A DNA stretch of 64,000 nt from Burkholderia stabilis (GTDB lineage Bacteria > Pseudomonadota > Gammaproteobacteria > Burkholderiales > Burkholderiaceae). The position numbers were made by a program, and so were the translations under genes. The stretch lies in contig NZ_CP016443.1 of the NCBI RefSeq assembly GCF_001742165.1, positions 1,054,001-1,118,000 of the forward strand. Reading direction: 5' to 3'. A model generated the notes under the pieces. That model worked only from the letters and a program-made list of their open reading frames with translations, did no database searches and was not told where the DNA came from. Below are positions 55,608 to 64,000 of the stretch, in pieces (position 1 is the first letter of the stretch; each line of letters starts with the position of its first letter).

Positions 55608-56262
55608 GTGAGTGCCCTCGGGTCACGCGTGTCACGCGCTGGACTTTTTCGACGACGTCGCGCAACGCGCCGGACGGAGTCGCCGGGGAAGACTACGGAG
55701 CGAACCGGCGCAGATTTGTGACGGATGTTGGGCTACCTTTTTTTGTTTCTCTTTTTGGTTCTCATTACTTCCGGTCGTTGCTCTTATATCGTAAAAACGA
55801 TTTCATCGCGATTAGTGAAATCAATTATTCAAACATTAACTAGACGGCAATCATGGACTGATGGTTGCTTAATAAAAGCATTCGATCGAATCACCGGATA
55901 TTCAATCCCGGAAATCCACTCCGTCTGTGGAAGAAATGTTCCGTAGCATTCGCCACGAAACTGACTTGCAGTTGCGATAGCACTTCTGTGTGCAGCAAAA
56001 AGCCCGCAACACGAGGCCTCGCCGGAGTGAACCATCGCCCTCCCAACATCTGGGAATCATCGATCGCCCGATTCCATCTCGAATTATGGCCACGCCAATC
56101 CGGATAAAGCATTGCCAATACCGCCACAAATGTTCCGTACCTTTCGTTATTAAAAATTCACACGCGTCATCCGGATTTCCCCCTACATTTACCCGGCGGT
56201 CCACAAGTACTCCAACCGCAGTAGCAGGGGTTCCCGTTTATCTTCGTCCAAGGAAATTTCTC
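55608..56262. other. AT-rich intergenic region upstream of gspF and the first phosphate-binding gene
   Basis: 655 bp, no supported gene. The stretch 55735-55900 is strikingly AT-rich for this genome. The phrase AAATGTTCCGTA occurs twice (near 55935 and 56125), about 190 bp apart, a candidate regulatory repeat. It must hold the promoters for gspF (left) and the first PstS/DING-like gene (right). Confidence 0.55.
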
Positions 56263-57600
56263 ATGAAATCCAGCAAGCGCAAGATCTGTCAGGTCCTGGC
56301 TCTCGTCGTTTCGGGCATGGGCGCTTCGGTCGCAATGGCTGCAGGCCCGGTGATTCAAGGTGGCGGCTCGTCGCTCGTCGCACCGACGATCGGCGCCAAC
56401 GCCACTACCTCCGTTCCGGCTTTCGGTGAAATCGGTCTGTTCGGCACGAACAACGCCACGTTCACGTACTTCTCGGTCGGTTCGGGCGCCGGCCAGAACG
56501 CGTTCCTGAACAACCAGCCGACGTTCTTCGGCACGGGCGTCTCGGGCACGGTTCACTTCGCCAACAGCGATGCTGCGTTGACGACGGCACAAGTCACGTC
56601 GTACAACGCCAGCACGGTCGGTTCTAACAGCGGCCCGCTGATCCAGATCCCGTACATCGTGACGGCGATTACGGTGCCGGTCGTCAACGCTCCGGCCGTG
56701 ACGAGCGCCATCACGCCGCAAACGACGCCGGGTCAGGCGCACAGCATCGCGCTGAACGACAACGACCTGTGCGGCATCTTCTCGGGCAAGATCACGGACT
56801 GGAACAACGTGATCAATCCGGAAACGGGTTTGGTCTACACGACGACCAGCAAGCCCATCAAGGTCGTCTATCGCTCGGACAGCAGCGGCACGACTGAACT
56901 GCTGACCCGCCACCTGGCTGCAGTCTGTACGACCGCCAACACGGCGTCGGGCGTCAAGTTCATCGATTCGCTGACGTTCGCGAACACGTCGGCGTTCCCG
57001 ACGGGCGTGCCGACGAACTTCATCCCTGCCTCGGGCAGCGGTGGCGTTCGCGGTTCGCTCACGACGCTGTTGTCGGCCGGCACGGCCGCGGTCGCATACC
57101 TGAGCCCGGACTACACGAACACGTTCCTCGCATCGCAAAGCACGGTCGTAACGTCGTCGGGCGCGCTGCAGCTTCCGATCGCCAGCCTGTACAACTCGTC
57201 GAACAGCACGTACTACGCGCCGACGTACGCGAACGCGACGACGGCACTGGGCACGATCTCGGCACCGTCGAACCCTGCCGATCCGAATGCGTGGGTGCCG
57301 GTTTCCGGCCCGGCATACACTGCGCTGGCCAACCCGGCTGCCGGCTATCCGGTTTCGGGCACGAGCCAGATCATCCTGAGCCAGTGCTATGCAAACTCGG
57401 CGGTGACTTCGAATGTTCAGTCCTTCCTGAACAACCACTACACGGCCGCCAACTACGCGTCGATCGTCCACGGCAACGGCTTCGATACCGTGCCGTCGAA
57501 CTTCCGGACCGCGATCTCCGCGAACTTCCTGAGCAACACGAGCGGGAACAACCTGGACATCGGCGACGCATCGGTCTGCACTTTCGTCACCGGCCGGTAA
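56263..57600 (+). CDS. PstS/DING-like secreted phosphate-binding protein, copy 1 (LapA/LapB-like, 445 aa)
   Basis: Exported substrate-binding protein of the PstS superfamily. Signal peptide ends at VAMAAG|P (about residue 26); the mature part begins with the phosphate loop VIQGGGSSLVAP. Ligand-type residues are kept: HFANSDAALT (Asp equivalent to PstS D56) and YRSDSSGTTELL (Arg/Asp pair and SGTT). It is longer than ABC-transporter PstS and has no pst genes beside it. In P. aeruginosa, the DING-type LapA/LapB are secreted by Hxc and lie beside pdtA, as here. ATG 56263, ribosome site AAGGAAA. Confidence 0.85.
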   Translation: MKSSKRKICQVLALVVSGMGASVAMAAGPVIQGGGSSLVAPTIGANATTSVPAFGEIGLFGTNNATFTYFSVGSGAGQNAFLNNQPTFFGTGVSGTVHFANSDAALTTAQVTSYNASTVGSNSGPLIQIPYIVTAITVPVVNAPAVTSAITPQTTPGQAHSIALNDNDLCGIFSGKITDWNNVINPETGLVYTTTSKPIKVVYRSDSSGTTELLTRHLAAVCTTANTASGVKFIDSLTFANTSAFPTGVPTNFIPASGSGGVRGSLTTLLSAGTAAVAYLSPDYTNTFLASQSTVVTSSGALQLPIASLYNSSNSTYYAPTYANATTALGTISAPSNPADPNAWVPVSGPAYTALANPAAGYPVSGTSQIILSQCYANSAVTSNVQSFLNNHYTAANYASIVHGNGFDTVPSNFRTAISANFLSNTSGNNLDIGDASVCTFVTGR

Positions 57601-57637
57601 TCGACGGCAGATCCTGCAATACACGGCAATACGGCGC

Positions 57638-57670
57638 ACCGACCTCGAGCAATCGAGGTCGGTTTTTTTT
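57638..57670 (+). terminator. Rho-independent terminator of the first phosphate-binding gene
   Basis: 10-bp stem ACCGACCTCG / CGAGGTCGGT with a 6-nt loop, followed by eight T residues, 38 bp after the stop. It makes the two tandem paralogues separate transcription units. Confidence 0.92.
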
Positions 57671-57763
57671 CGTTTCAGGCCGCTCGATACCAACGGAGCG
57701 AGGTTGGCTCATATCGAACGCGCTTCTCGTCCGCTTTCCCGATACCACCACACTGAAATCCTT

Positions 57764-59098
57764 ATGAATCTCACCAAACGCGCAATCTGCCGCATTCTCG
57801 CCGGGATCATTCCGATCGCCGGATCGTCGCTCGCCGCTGCCGCCGGACCGATCGTTCAAGGCGGAGGATCGTCGCTTGTCGCGCCGCTGTTCGGCAGCGC
57901 CAGCAATCCAGCAAGCGAGATAGGATTATTCGGCACGAATGGAGAAGGCTTCACGTATTACCCGTACGCTGTCAATGGAGCAGGCGTGTACGCGTTCCTG
58001 AACAACCAACCGACATTCTTCGGCCAGGGCGTTACAGGTGCGGTTCACTTTGCTACCAGCGAAGCTGGGCTGACAACCGCGCAAGTCACGTCGTACAACG
58101 CCAGCACGATCGGTACCAACAGCGGCCCGCTGATCCAGATCCCGTATATCGTGACGGCCATCACAGTGCCGATCGTCAACGGTCCTACCGTGACGAGTTC
58201 GATCACGCCTCAAACGACACCAAGTCAGACGCATAGCATCGCACTGAACGATGATGATCTGTGCGGCATCTTCTCGGGGAAGCTTACAAACTGGAATCAG
58301 ATCCTTAACCCTGAAGACTATTACAGTTACCCATTTAATCAAGCAATCACCGTCGTCTATCAATCGAACTCGAGTGGCACCACCGAACTTTTGACCCGTC
58401 ATCTGGCTGCAGTCTGCACGCGCGCTAACACGAAGGCCGGAACAACGTTCGTCGATTCGCCGATATTCGCTAACACGACAGCATTTCCGACCGGGACGCC
58501 ATCGAACTTCATTGCGGCATCGGGCGATATGGGCGCTCGTCGCTCGCTTGCGTCACTATGGTCCGCCGGCATTGGTGCGGTCGCCTACTTGAGTCCGGCT
58601 TACTCGAATACCTACCTAGCACCGTCGAGCGCGGTCGTGACGTCATCGGGCGCGCTGCAGCTTCCGATCGCCAGCCTGTACAACTCGATGGCCATGACGT
58701 ACTACGCGCCGACGTACGCGAACGCAACGAGGGCATTGGGCACGATCTCGGCACCGTCGACATTTTCCGCTGCAATTGATCCGACGCAGTGGGCGCCAGT
58801 CTCCGGCCTGGCATACGCTGCGCTGGCCAACCCGGCTTCCGGCTATCCGGTTTCTGGCATGAGCCAGATCATCCTGAGCCAGTGCTACGCCGACCCGACT
58901 GTGATGTCAAATGTTCAAAGCTTCCTGAACAACCACTACACGAACACTAGCTACGCGTCAGTCGTACACGGAAATGGCTTCGACACCGTACCGTCAAGCT
59001 TCAAATCCGCGATCCTCGCCAACTTCCTGAGCAACACGAGCGGAAACAACCTGGACATCGGCGAAGCAGGGACCTGCTCACTCTATACCGGCCGTTGA
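57764..59098 (+). CDS. PstS/DING-like secreted protein, copy 2, with altered ligand residues (444 aa)
   Basis: Tandem paralogue of the preceding gene. Signal peptide ends near LAAAAG|P (about 26); loop IVQGGGSSLVAP is kept. The ligand positions differ: HFATSEAGLT (Asp to Glu) and YQSNSSGTTELL (Arg to Gln, Asp to Asn). Codon use is looser and AT-richer than copy 1 except for blocks nearly identical in DNA (about 58640-58700 and 58850-58890), a sign of gene conversion. Ribosome site weak. It may bind another oxyanion or none. ATG at 57764 begins the signal peptide. Confidence 0.83.
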   Translation: MNLTKRAICRILAGIIPIAGSSLAAAAGPIVQGGGSSLVAPLFGSASNPASEIGLFGTNGEGFTYYPYAVNGAGVYAFLNNQPTFFGQGVTGAVHFATSEAGLTTAQVTSYNASTIGTNSGPLIQIPYIVTAITVPIVNGPTVTSSITPQTTPSQTHSIALNDDDLCGIFSGKLTNWNQILNPEDYYSYPFNQAITVVYQSNSSGTTELLTRHLAAVCTRANTKAGTTFVDSPIFANTTAFPTGTPSNFIAASGDMGARRSLASLWSAGIGAVAYLSPAYSNTYLAPSSAVVTSSGALQLPIASLYNSMAMTYYAPTYANATRALGTISAPSTFSAAIDPTQWAPVSGLAYAALANPASGYPVSGMSQIILSQCYADPTVMSNVQSFLNNHYTNTSYASVVHGNGFDTVPSSFKSAILANFLSNTSGNNLDIGEAGTCSLYTGR

Positions 59099-59134
59099 TC
59101 CGGATCGCTACGGATTTGCAATGTCGTGTTGAAC

Positions 59135-59164
59135 CCGCCCCGAGCATTCGGGGCGGTTTTTTTT
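59135..59164 (+). terminator. Rho-independent terminator of the second phosphate-binding gene
   Basis: 9-bp stem CCGCCCCGA / TCGGGGCGG with a 4-nt loop and eight T residues, 37 bp after the stop. Confidence 0.92.
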
Positions 59165-59461
59165 CATGCGGCCGCGCCATTGCGCGCGATACGGTACCGG
59201 TCACCAGATACCGTATAAGAAGCAAGACGTCACACCATTTCACGCGACTCCCTCTCCACGCCTGCAAGCCAGCAGGTCGACGGATTGACCACAAGTACCC
59301 AGGTAGCACTCACACCGGGTTGCAAATCGTTTCGCTCGACTCTGGAGCGCCCCGTATCGATTCTCCGGAAACGTGAGCCGGGACCAAACGAAAGCCGCAC
59401 CGGTCTTATCGACAAGACGTTCACCGGACAGATAAACCGGGCAAATGCGATTCGACCTCCG
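59165..59461. other. Gap between convergent terminators
   Basis: About 300 bp with no supported gene, lying between the terminator of the second phosphate-binding gene and that of the haemagglutinin-like gene. GC content is lower than the average here. Nothing recognisable was found. Confidence 0.5.
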
Positions 59462-59500
59462 AAAACAAAATGCCCCGCGCTCGACCATGCGAGGCGGGGC
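59462..59500 (-). terminator. Rho-independent terminator of the haemagglutinin-like gene
   Basis: On the minus strand, stem GCCCCGCcTCG / CGAgCGCGGGGC is followed by ATTTTGTTTTC. It begins 40 bp after the stop codon of the giant gene. Confidence 0.82.
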
Positions 59501-59540
59501 TTTCTCTCCGTCCGGTTCAATCCATCCCGATGCCGTCGAA

Positions 59541-62500
59541 TCAGAACCTGTTCAGCTTCCCGAGTTCCTCCTTGCTCAACAACGTCCGCTGAGTCGGCCC
59601 GGCTGCGCCAAACCCCAGCAATGACACCGCATTGGACGAATCGTAGCCAACCTGCTCCGACTTGCGCCGTTTCGACCCGCCATCCGGACCGTTGTCCCCG
59701 AAGCCTTCAACCTGCACGCTGATCGTCCAGCGACGCGGGGCAACGCCTGAAGCATTGTTTCTTGCGACGTCTTGTGCGACCTGGCTCGCGGCAGACGCGG
59801 CCGAACTCGCCGCCGTCAGCGCTCCCGTGTTCACAGCCTGCACGAGCGGAATGCCGGTCGCCTTCCCGGTGACCTGGATGTTGTCGGCATTCACCACACG
59901 CAACGCGGCAACGTTCAGGTTGCCAGCACGAATGCCCGCGTCGCCCGCATCGACGGTCCCGCGCGGCGCAATCAGGTTGACCGTGCCTTTCGGCGCACCC
60001 GGGATGCTCTGCAGCGTCGCGATACCCGCGCCCGTCACCTGACCGCGCGAATCGACCGTGCAGTAGTGGTTCGCATCGCATACATACTGCGGCGCCGGCG
60101 TATCGGCCGACGTCTTCGCGCCCTTGCCCGCGTTGATGTCACCGTTCGAGCTCCAGATCGTCATGTCGCCGCCCTGCTCGGTGAAGATCCGGCTCTGCGC
60201 GAGCAGTACGCTCTGGTCGGTAAAGATATCGACGTTGCCTTTCTCGAGCGTCAGGATCCCCATCGTGCCGGGGCCGGCCACCACCTTGCCGTTCGCGTCC
60301 ACGATCTGCGGCGGCGCCGTCGTACTGCCAACGAGTGCCTGCCCGCCCGGGCCGAGGATCGTCACATCGCCACCTTGCTGCGTCTGGATCGTCGTGCTTC
60401 GGATGTCGAGGTTGCCCGTGCTCGCCGACTTGTTCGCCCCGTTGGAGCCGCCGCCCAGATTGTTCGCCGTGTAGCCGAACGATGCGGGAAACAGCGTGTT
60501 GATTGCCTGATAACCTCGCGAATACTGGCCGTTGTACCGGCTCGCCGGATCATTGAAGTCCGCACCGACTTGCGCGAGGACGCCGAACAGTACCTTTTCC
60601 GCAAAAAGCTGCTGTACGTAAGACGGCAACGCCTTGAATTGCTTCCACGCATCGTCGGCTGTCAACCGTCCGACCCTGGCAAGCGCGGCGTCCTTGTCCG
60701 CCTGCAGGCCCGTGTCAACACCAAGCGCCCCCGCGTCGTACTGCTCCATGAACGCGACCAATGCGGGCGTCGCGCTCGGCACGCCGGCAACCGAGCTGCC
60801 CGGCGCGATATAGGTCGAGATGAACCCCGGCAAATCGACGCCGGGACCAACGCCGAACAGCACGTTGACGTTCGCACTCTCGTGAGGCAGGTTCGGGTTG
60901 TTCGCGTTGCCGACGGCGTCGATACCAGTGAAAAGCGGGACCCCAGTGGGGATAGCCTGTTGGTTGTACAACTCTGCCCGACTCGTCAACGGGCCGATGT
61001 TACGTCCTGCCTGCACATCGAACCATCCCGGCCCGCCGATCACCAACACCGGGACAGCGCCGCCACCTGCGTACGGGATCGATGTGTCGTAGATATCTCG
61101 GCCGGCCACGACTCGTGTCACATCGGAGCTACGCAGGTTCTGCCCCCAGAACGCGAGGTTGACGATGTCCTGCCCGGCCTGTACCAACGCCGGTTTGTCG
61201 ATCGATAGCGTAACGAGGCTCCGGTAGAAGCCGTCACTGGAATTGGGATTGTCCACTGTGCCATTAACGATGCTGCCATTCAGGCTGTAGATTCGCGCGG
61301 GTTGCATGTCGTCGCCATGCAGTGCATTAAGCGCATGTCCGACAAGTGTCGTATCGGTCAATGCCGGAATCACAGCGAGTGGATTCGTCGGCGAAGGCAT
61401 CTGCGACGGATCGGCGTCGGACATACCGAACGTATTGGGCAAGCTGGTTCCAACCAGTAGTGACGATATGCTGGAAAGATTCACGGATCGATCCGCAACC
61501 AGATTCAACTGGCCGACGGCCGACGGATAAAGCACACCACCCGATTGGACATTGATCCCTCCGTCGAATGCCGTCAGATTGACGCTCGCCGGCAGTACGC
61601 CATTTGCCCCGGTCAACAAGCCACCGAGCGCACCGATTCTAACGTCGCCGGTTGTGGAGAGCACATTCACCGCGGAAGTCGGTGAGTATCCCTGGCTGTC
61701 GGCGTACTGTCCGTAGCTGAACAGATTGACAGCCTTGGTGGGCTGTCCGCCGGGCGGCGAGAATCCGCTCGCATAGGACGGGTTCAACACTGCACCGATG
61801 TCTGCGCCTTGACGCGCCGTGACATCGAATATGCCGTCCTGCGTCGCAAGCACCGTCGATACGGCAATTGGAGCCACCCCAGTCCGGGGAGACGAGACGG
61901 TGATGTCCGGCCCGATGCTTCCGCCGGCCGATATCGTCCCTGCCCCCTTCGCGACGAAGTAGTCGCCGCTCAGAATATCGCCGCCCGCTCGCACCGTCAG
62001 ATTTCCACCGCCGACCGTGACAGGTTTGCCGTTGCCATCCAGGTACCACGTGGTCGGCAACGACACGGCCAGGTCCGAAATATTGCCGCCGGCACTGATC
62101 GCGACGTTGCCGCCGACACTCATCACGCCTTGGTCGAACGCACCGAAATCGATTGATGTCCGGGTCAGCGGAGCAACGATAAAATTGCCATCCGAGGTTT
62201 TCCCTGCCGTGATCTGCATCCACTGCCACCAGTACTGGCTAATGCTGTTGCCCGCTCCCCCCGTCACCGCGCCTGTTGCATCAATCACGTTCTGGAGGCC
62301 GTTTATATCGCCCTGCACACGAATAGAAATGTCTCCCGCCGAGTCGGGATTCACGGCCGGCGTGACCAGAATATCCGCCTTGCCTACCCCCCCATTCATC
62401 ACCGCCGAAGCAAGCCCCAACGTCGGTGAACCCTGCGCCGGCGCGCCCGCCGTATACACGACACCCGGCGCGACCGTATCCGCCAGCGTGAAATCGTTGG

Positions 62501-64000
62501 CCGCGGCGATGTCGATCGACCCGGTTCCCGTTCGGATCGTCGTCGGCTGAAGCAACGTCAGTCCGTTCGAATCGACATAGGCCGTGTGCTGATTCAACGT
62601 CACGTTGCCCGCAGATACGCTGGCGGAATCGAGCGCCGCATTCGGCTGTACAGCGAGCGGATTGGCACTTGCCAGATCTGCGCCACCAACAATGCGATAT
62701 GACGTGCTTTGACCACCTAGCAATGCTGCATAGCTGATCGGCAACGGGTTGTCTTTCGTTGCAACGTTGGCCGCCGTATTGCCTGGCAGTGCACCGATGT
62801 TGACGCCCGTGTTAGGAATCGACAGCGGAGAGGCAGGCGCATAGAAGAAGCTATACGCGTTCCTTGGATCAACGAACGCAAAATTGGGCGATTTCGTGAA
62901 AGTCAATCGCGACAGATAGTTCCCGTATAAAGCGATGTACTGTCCGTAATCGCCAGGCTTTGACGACATGACCGGCGGCGTCGGCGTGCCAAATTTCTCA
63001 AAGAAAACCACGCCGTTTCGCACCACTCCGGCAACGGTATTACTTGCATACCCAAACAACCAGGAACCCGGACCAAAGTACGCGTTCGCATAATCCTGGT
63101 ATGACGCATAGTTCGACAGCACCGGTGCGGGAATACGCAACGGGACATAAGGCATGATGTGGAATGCATAGTTCCCGCTTGCCCAGTATCCGTAATACGA
63201 ACCCCACGAATTGCCGTACTCCAGATAGTCGGAGTAGTACAGAGGCGCCTGATTCTGGAGTGGTGCAGTCAATGCAACGTTCGGGTCGTAGAGCGGATTC
63301 GTCGAATCTTTACTGATCGACGTCAGTGACTGAGTTGATCCATCGGTAAATTGCACGCTGATCGACGCCGGATCATCCAGCGACATCAGGCTGTTGTACA
63401 ACGCCAGCGCTGCCGCATACGTCCCGGTAGCAGAACCCGTCCCCGCCGCCCCCAGAATCGTCGCGACCTGGCTCTGGAAGAACCCGTCGGTAATACTCGC
63501 TTTCGCGTCGAAATTGTTCGTCGCCCGGAACGTCAGCATCGGCGCGATCGTTCGGTTATAGCGATACGCAGGATCGATCGTCCCGCTATTGTTCGGCAGC
63601 CCCGCGCCCAGATTCCAGTTCGACAAGATCGAGATATTGCCGCTGTTGATCGCCGTGCTCGGGTTGTCGAATTCGATCCCTGGCGCCACGCGGAAATTCG
63701 CGATATTCCCCGTCGACCCTTGCAGCGTCGGCCCGTTGGCACCGAGTCCGCTCTGAATGAATCCCATCAGCGTGCCGGGCGTCATCGACAGCGTGCCGTC
63801 GCTCGCCTTGACGATCTGTCCGCCGTAGAAATTCTGATGATCGGCGTTCGCGGTCGTCGGCACGAAGTACGTGCTGCTCATCCCCGGGAAGCCGATCGAC
63901 GTGACGCCGTTATACAGTGAGGCCTGGTCTGCGTCGCTACCCGTCAATGTCACCTGCGCACCGGTCGCATTGTTCGTCAGCGTGCCGCCGCCGTCGCCGT
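59541..64000 (-). CDS. pdtA: Giant filamentous haemagglutinin-family exoprotein (TpsA), C-terminal part; 5' end outside window
   Basis: The frame is open to the window edge, so only the last ~1,485 residues are seen and the secretion domain is missing. The chain is a right-handed beta-helix type sequence with many Asn-Gly-Asn and Thr/Val repeats (VAGRDIYDT, ISAGGNISDL, LTVRAGGDILSG), and a DUF3739-like C-terminal region found in filamentous haemagglutinin outer-membrane proteins. It ends KLNRF. It is the likely substrate of the FhaC-type transporter at 42897. The family member in P. aeruginosa, PdtA, is over 4,000 residues and lies next to lapA/lapB, as here. A surface or adhesin role is inferred. 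Confidence 0.87.
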   Translation of the reverse strand, partial: GDGGGTLTNNATGAQVTLTGSDADQASLYNGVTSIGFPGMSSTYFVPTTANADHQNFYGGQIVKASDGTLSMTPGTLMGFIQSGLGANGPTLQGSTGNIANFRVAPGIEFDNPSTAINSGNISILSNWNLGAGLPNNSGTIDPAYRYNRTIAPMLTFRATNNFDAKASITDGFFQSQVATILGAAGTGSATGTYAAALALYNSLMSLDDPASISVQFTDGSTQSLTSISKDSTNPLYDPNVALTAPLQNQAPLYYSDYLEYGNSWGSYYGYWASGNYAFHIMPYVPLRIPAPVLSNYASYQDYANAYFGPGSWLFGYASNTVAGVVRNGVVFFEKFGTPTPPVMSSKPGDYGQYIALYGNYLSRLTFTKSPNFAFVDPRNAYSFFYAPASPLSIPNTGVNIGALPGNTAANVATKDNPLPISYAALLGGQSTSYRIVGGADLASANPLAVQPNAALDSASVSAGNVTLNQHTAYVDSNGLTLLQPTTIRTGTGSIDIAAANDFTLADTVAPGVVYTAGAPAQGSPTLGLASAVMNGGVGKADILVTPAVNPDSAGDISIRVQGDINGLQNVIDATGAVTGGAGNSISQYWWQWMQITAGKTSDGNFIVAPLTRTSIDFGAFDQGVMSVGGNVAISAGGNISDLAVSLPTTWYLDGNGKPVTVGGGNLTVRAGGDILSGDYFVAKGAGTISAGGSIGPDITVSSPRTGVAPIAVSTVLATQDGIFDVTARQGADIGAVLNPSYASGFSPPGGQPTKAVNLFSYGQYADSQGYSPTSAVNVLSTTGDVRIGALGGLLTGANGVLPASVNLTAFDGGINVQSGGVLYPSAVGQLNLVADRSVNLSSISSLLVGTSLPNTFGMSDADPSQMPSPTNPLAVIPALTDTTLVGHALNALHGDDMQPARIYSLNGSIVNGTVDNPNSSDGFYRSLVTLSIDKPALVQAGQDIVNLAFWGQNLRSSDVTRVVAGRDIYDTSIPYAGGGAVPVLVIGGPGWFDVQAGRNIGPLTSRAELYNQQAIPTGVPLFTGIDAVGNANNPNLPHESANVNVLFGVGPGVDLPGFISTYIAPGSSVAGVPSATPALVAFMEQYDAGALGVDTGLQADKDAALARVGRLTADDAWKQFKALPSYVQQLFAEKVLFGVLAQVGADFNDPASRYNGQYSRGYQAINTLFPASFGYTANNLGGGSNGANKSASTGNLDIRSTTIQTQQGGDVTILGPGGQALVGSTTAPPQIVDANGKVVAGPGTMGILTLEKGNVDIFTDQSVLLAQSRIFTEQGGDMTIWSSNGDINAGKGAKTSADTPAPQYVCDANHYCTVDSRGQVTGAGIATLQSIPGAPKGTVNLIAPRGTVDAGDAGIRAGNLNVAALRVVNADNIQVTGKATGIPLVQAVNTGALTAASSAASAASQVAQDVARNNASGVAPRRWTISVQVEGFGDNGPDGGSKRRKSEQVGYDSSNAVSLLGFGAAGPTQRTLLSKEELGKLNRF

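Overview
The window is high-GC DNA whose codon use, gene families and gene order point to Burkholderia sensu lato (most likely the B. cepacia complex). About 60 protein genes can be supported. No rRNA, tRNA or CRISPR array was found.

Region 1 (1-16 kb) is mostly housekeeping and metabolic. It holds the start of an arylamine N-acetyltransferase gene, a secreted Gln/Ala-rich protein, an amidase, and an intact 1,210-bp IS5-family element with 12-bp inverted repeats and a TTAG target duplication. These are followed by a universal stress protein, a 36-residue membrane peptide, several small secreted or enzyme genes, aconitase B (acnB) with a palindromic promoter element, a PPC/DUF296 protein, an ADP-ribosylglycohydrolase and a GNAT acetyltransferase.

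Region 2 (14.9-32 kb) is a long minus-strand catabolic operon for an unidentified, probably aromatic, compound. In order of transcription it holds a Rieske ferredoxin, a small recombinase-like protein, a Rieske oxygenase, an SDR, a cupin, an alpha/beta hydrolase, an IclR regulator, a second SDR, a ThDP enzyme, an L-aspartate-dehydrogenase-like protein, an aldehyde dehydrogenase, an extradiol-type dioxygenase, a ferredoxin reductase and an MFS carrier. A porin gene diverges from it and is followed by a second, paralogous IclR gene. Two GTTCC-N6-GGAAC palindromes flank the divergent promoter region and look like the shared IclR operators. A TnpB-type element has landed between the ferredoxin gene and the next operon gene, and its right end supplies or overlaps the ferredoxin stop codon.

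Region 3 (32-64 kb) is a large envelope and secretion locus that resembles, gene type by gene type, the vreAIR / hxc / lapAB / pdtA-phdA-pdtB / exbB2-exbD2 region of Pseudomonas aeruginosa. That region is a cell-surface-signalling (PUMA3) regulon linked to phosphate starvation. The window holds a periplasmic STN-TonB-like sensor, an ECF sigma factor and a FecR anti-sigma factor (vreA-I-R type); an incomplete type II secretion set (GspF, C, G, H, K); two tandem PstS/DING-like phosphate-binding proteins; the C-terminal part of a giant filamentous-haemagglutinin exoprotein and its separate FhaC-type transporter; and a dedicated ExbB-ExbD-TonB trio whose ExbB carries DUF2341 and LamG domains. It also holds a periplasmic chaperone/protease pair, a large porin, and a transposase-derived protein ending in a Phd/YefM antitoxin domain. 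The likely logic is that phosphate limitation switches on the sigma factor, which drives export of surface proteins and phosphate scavenging. The functional reading rests on recognised families and synteny and was not tested here.
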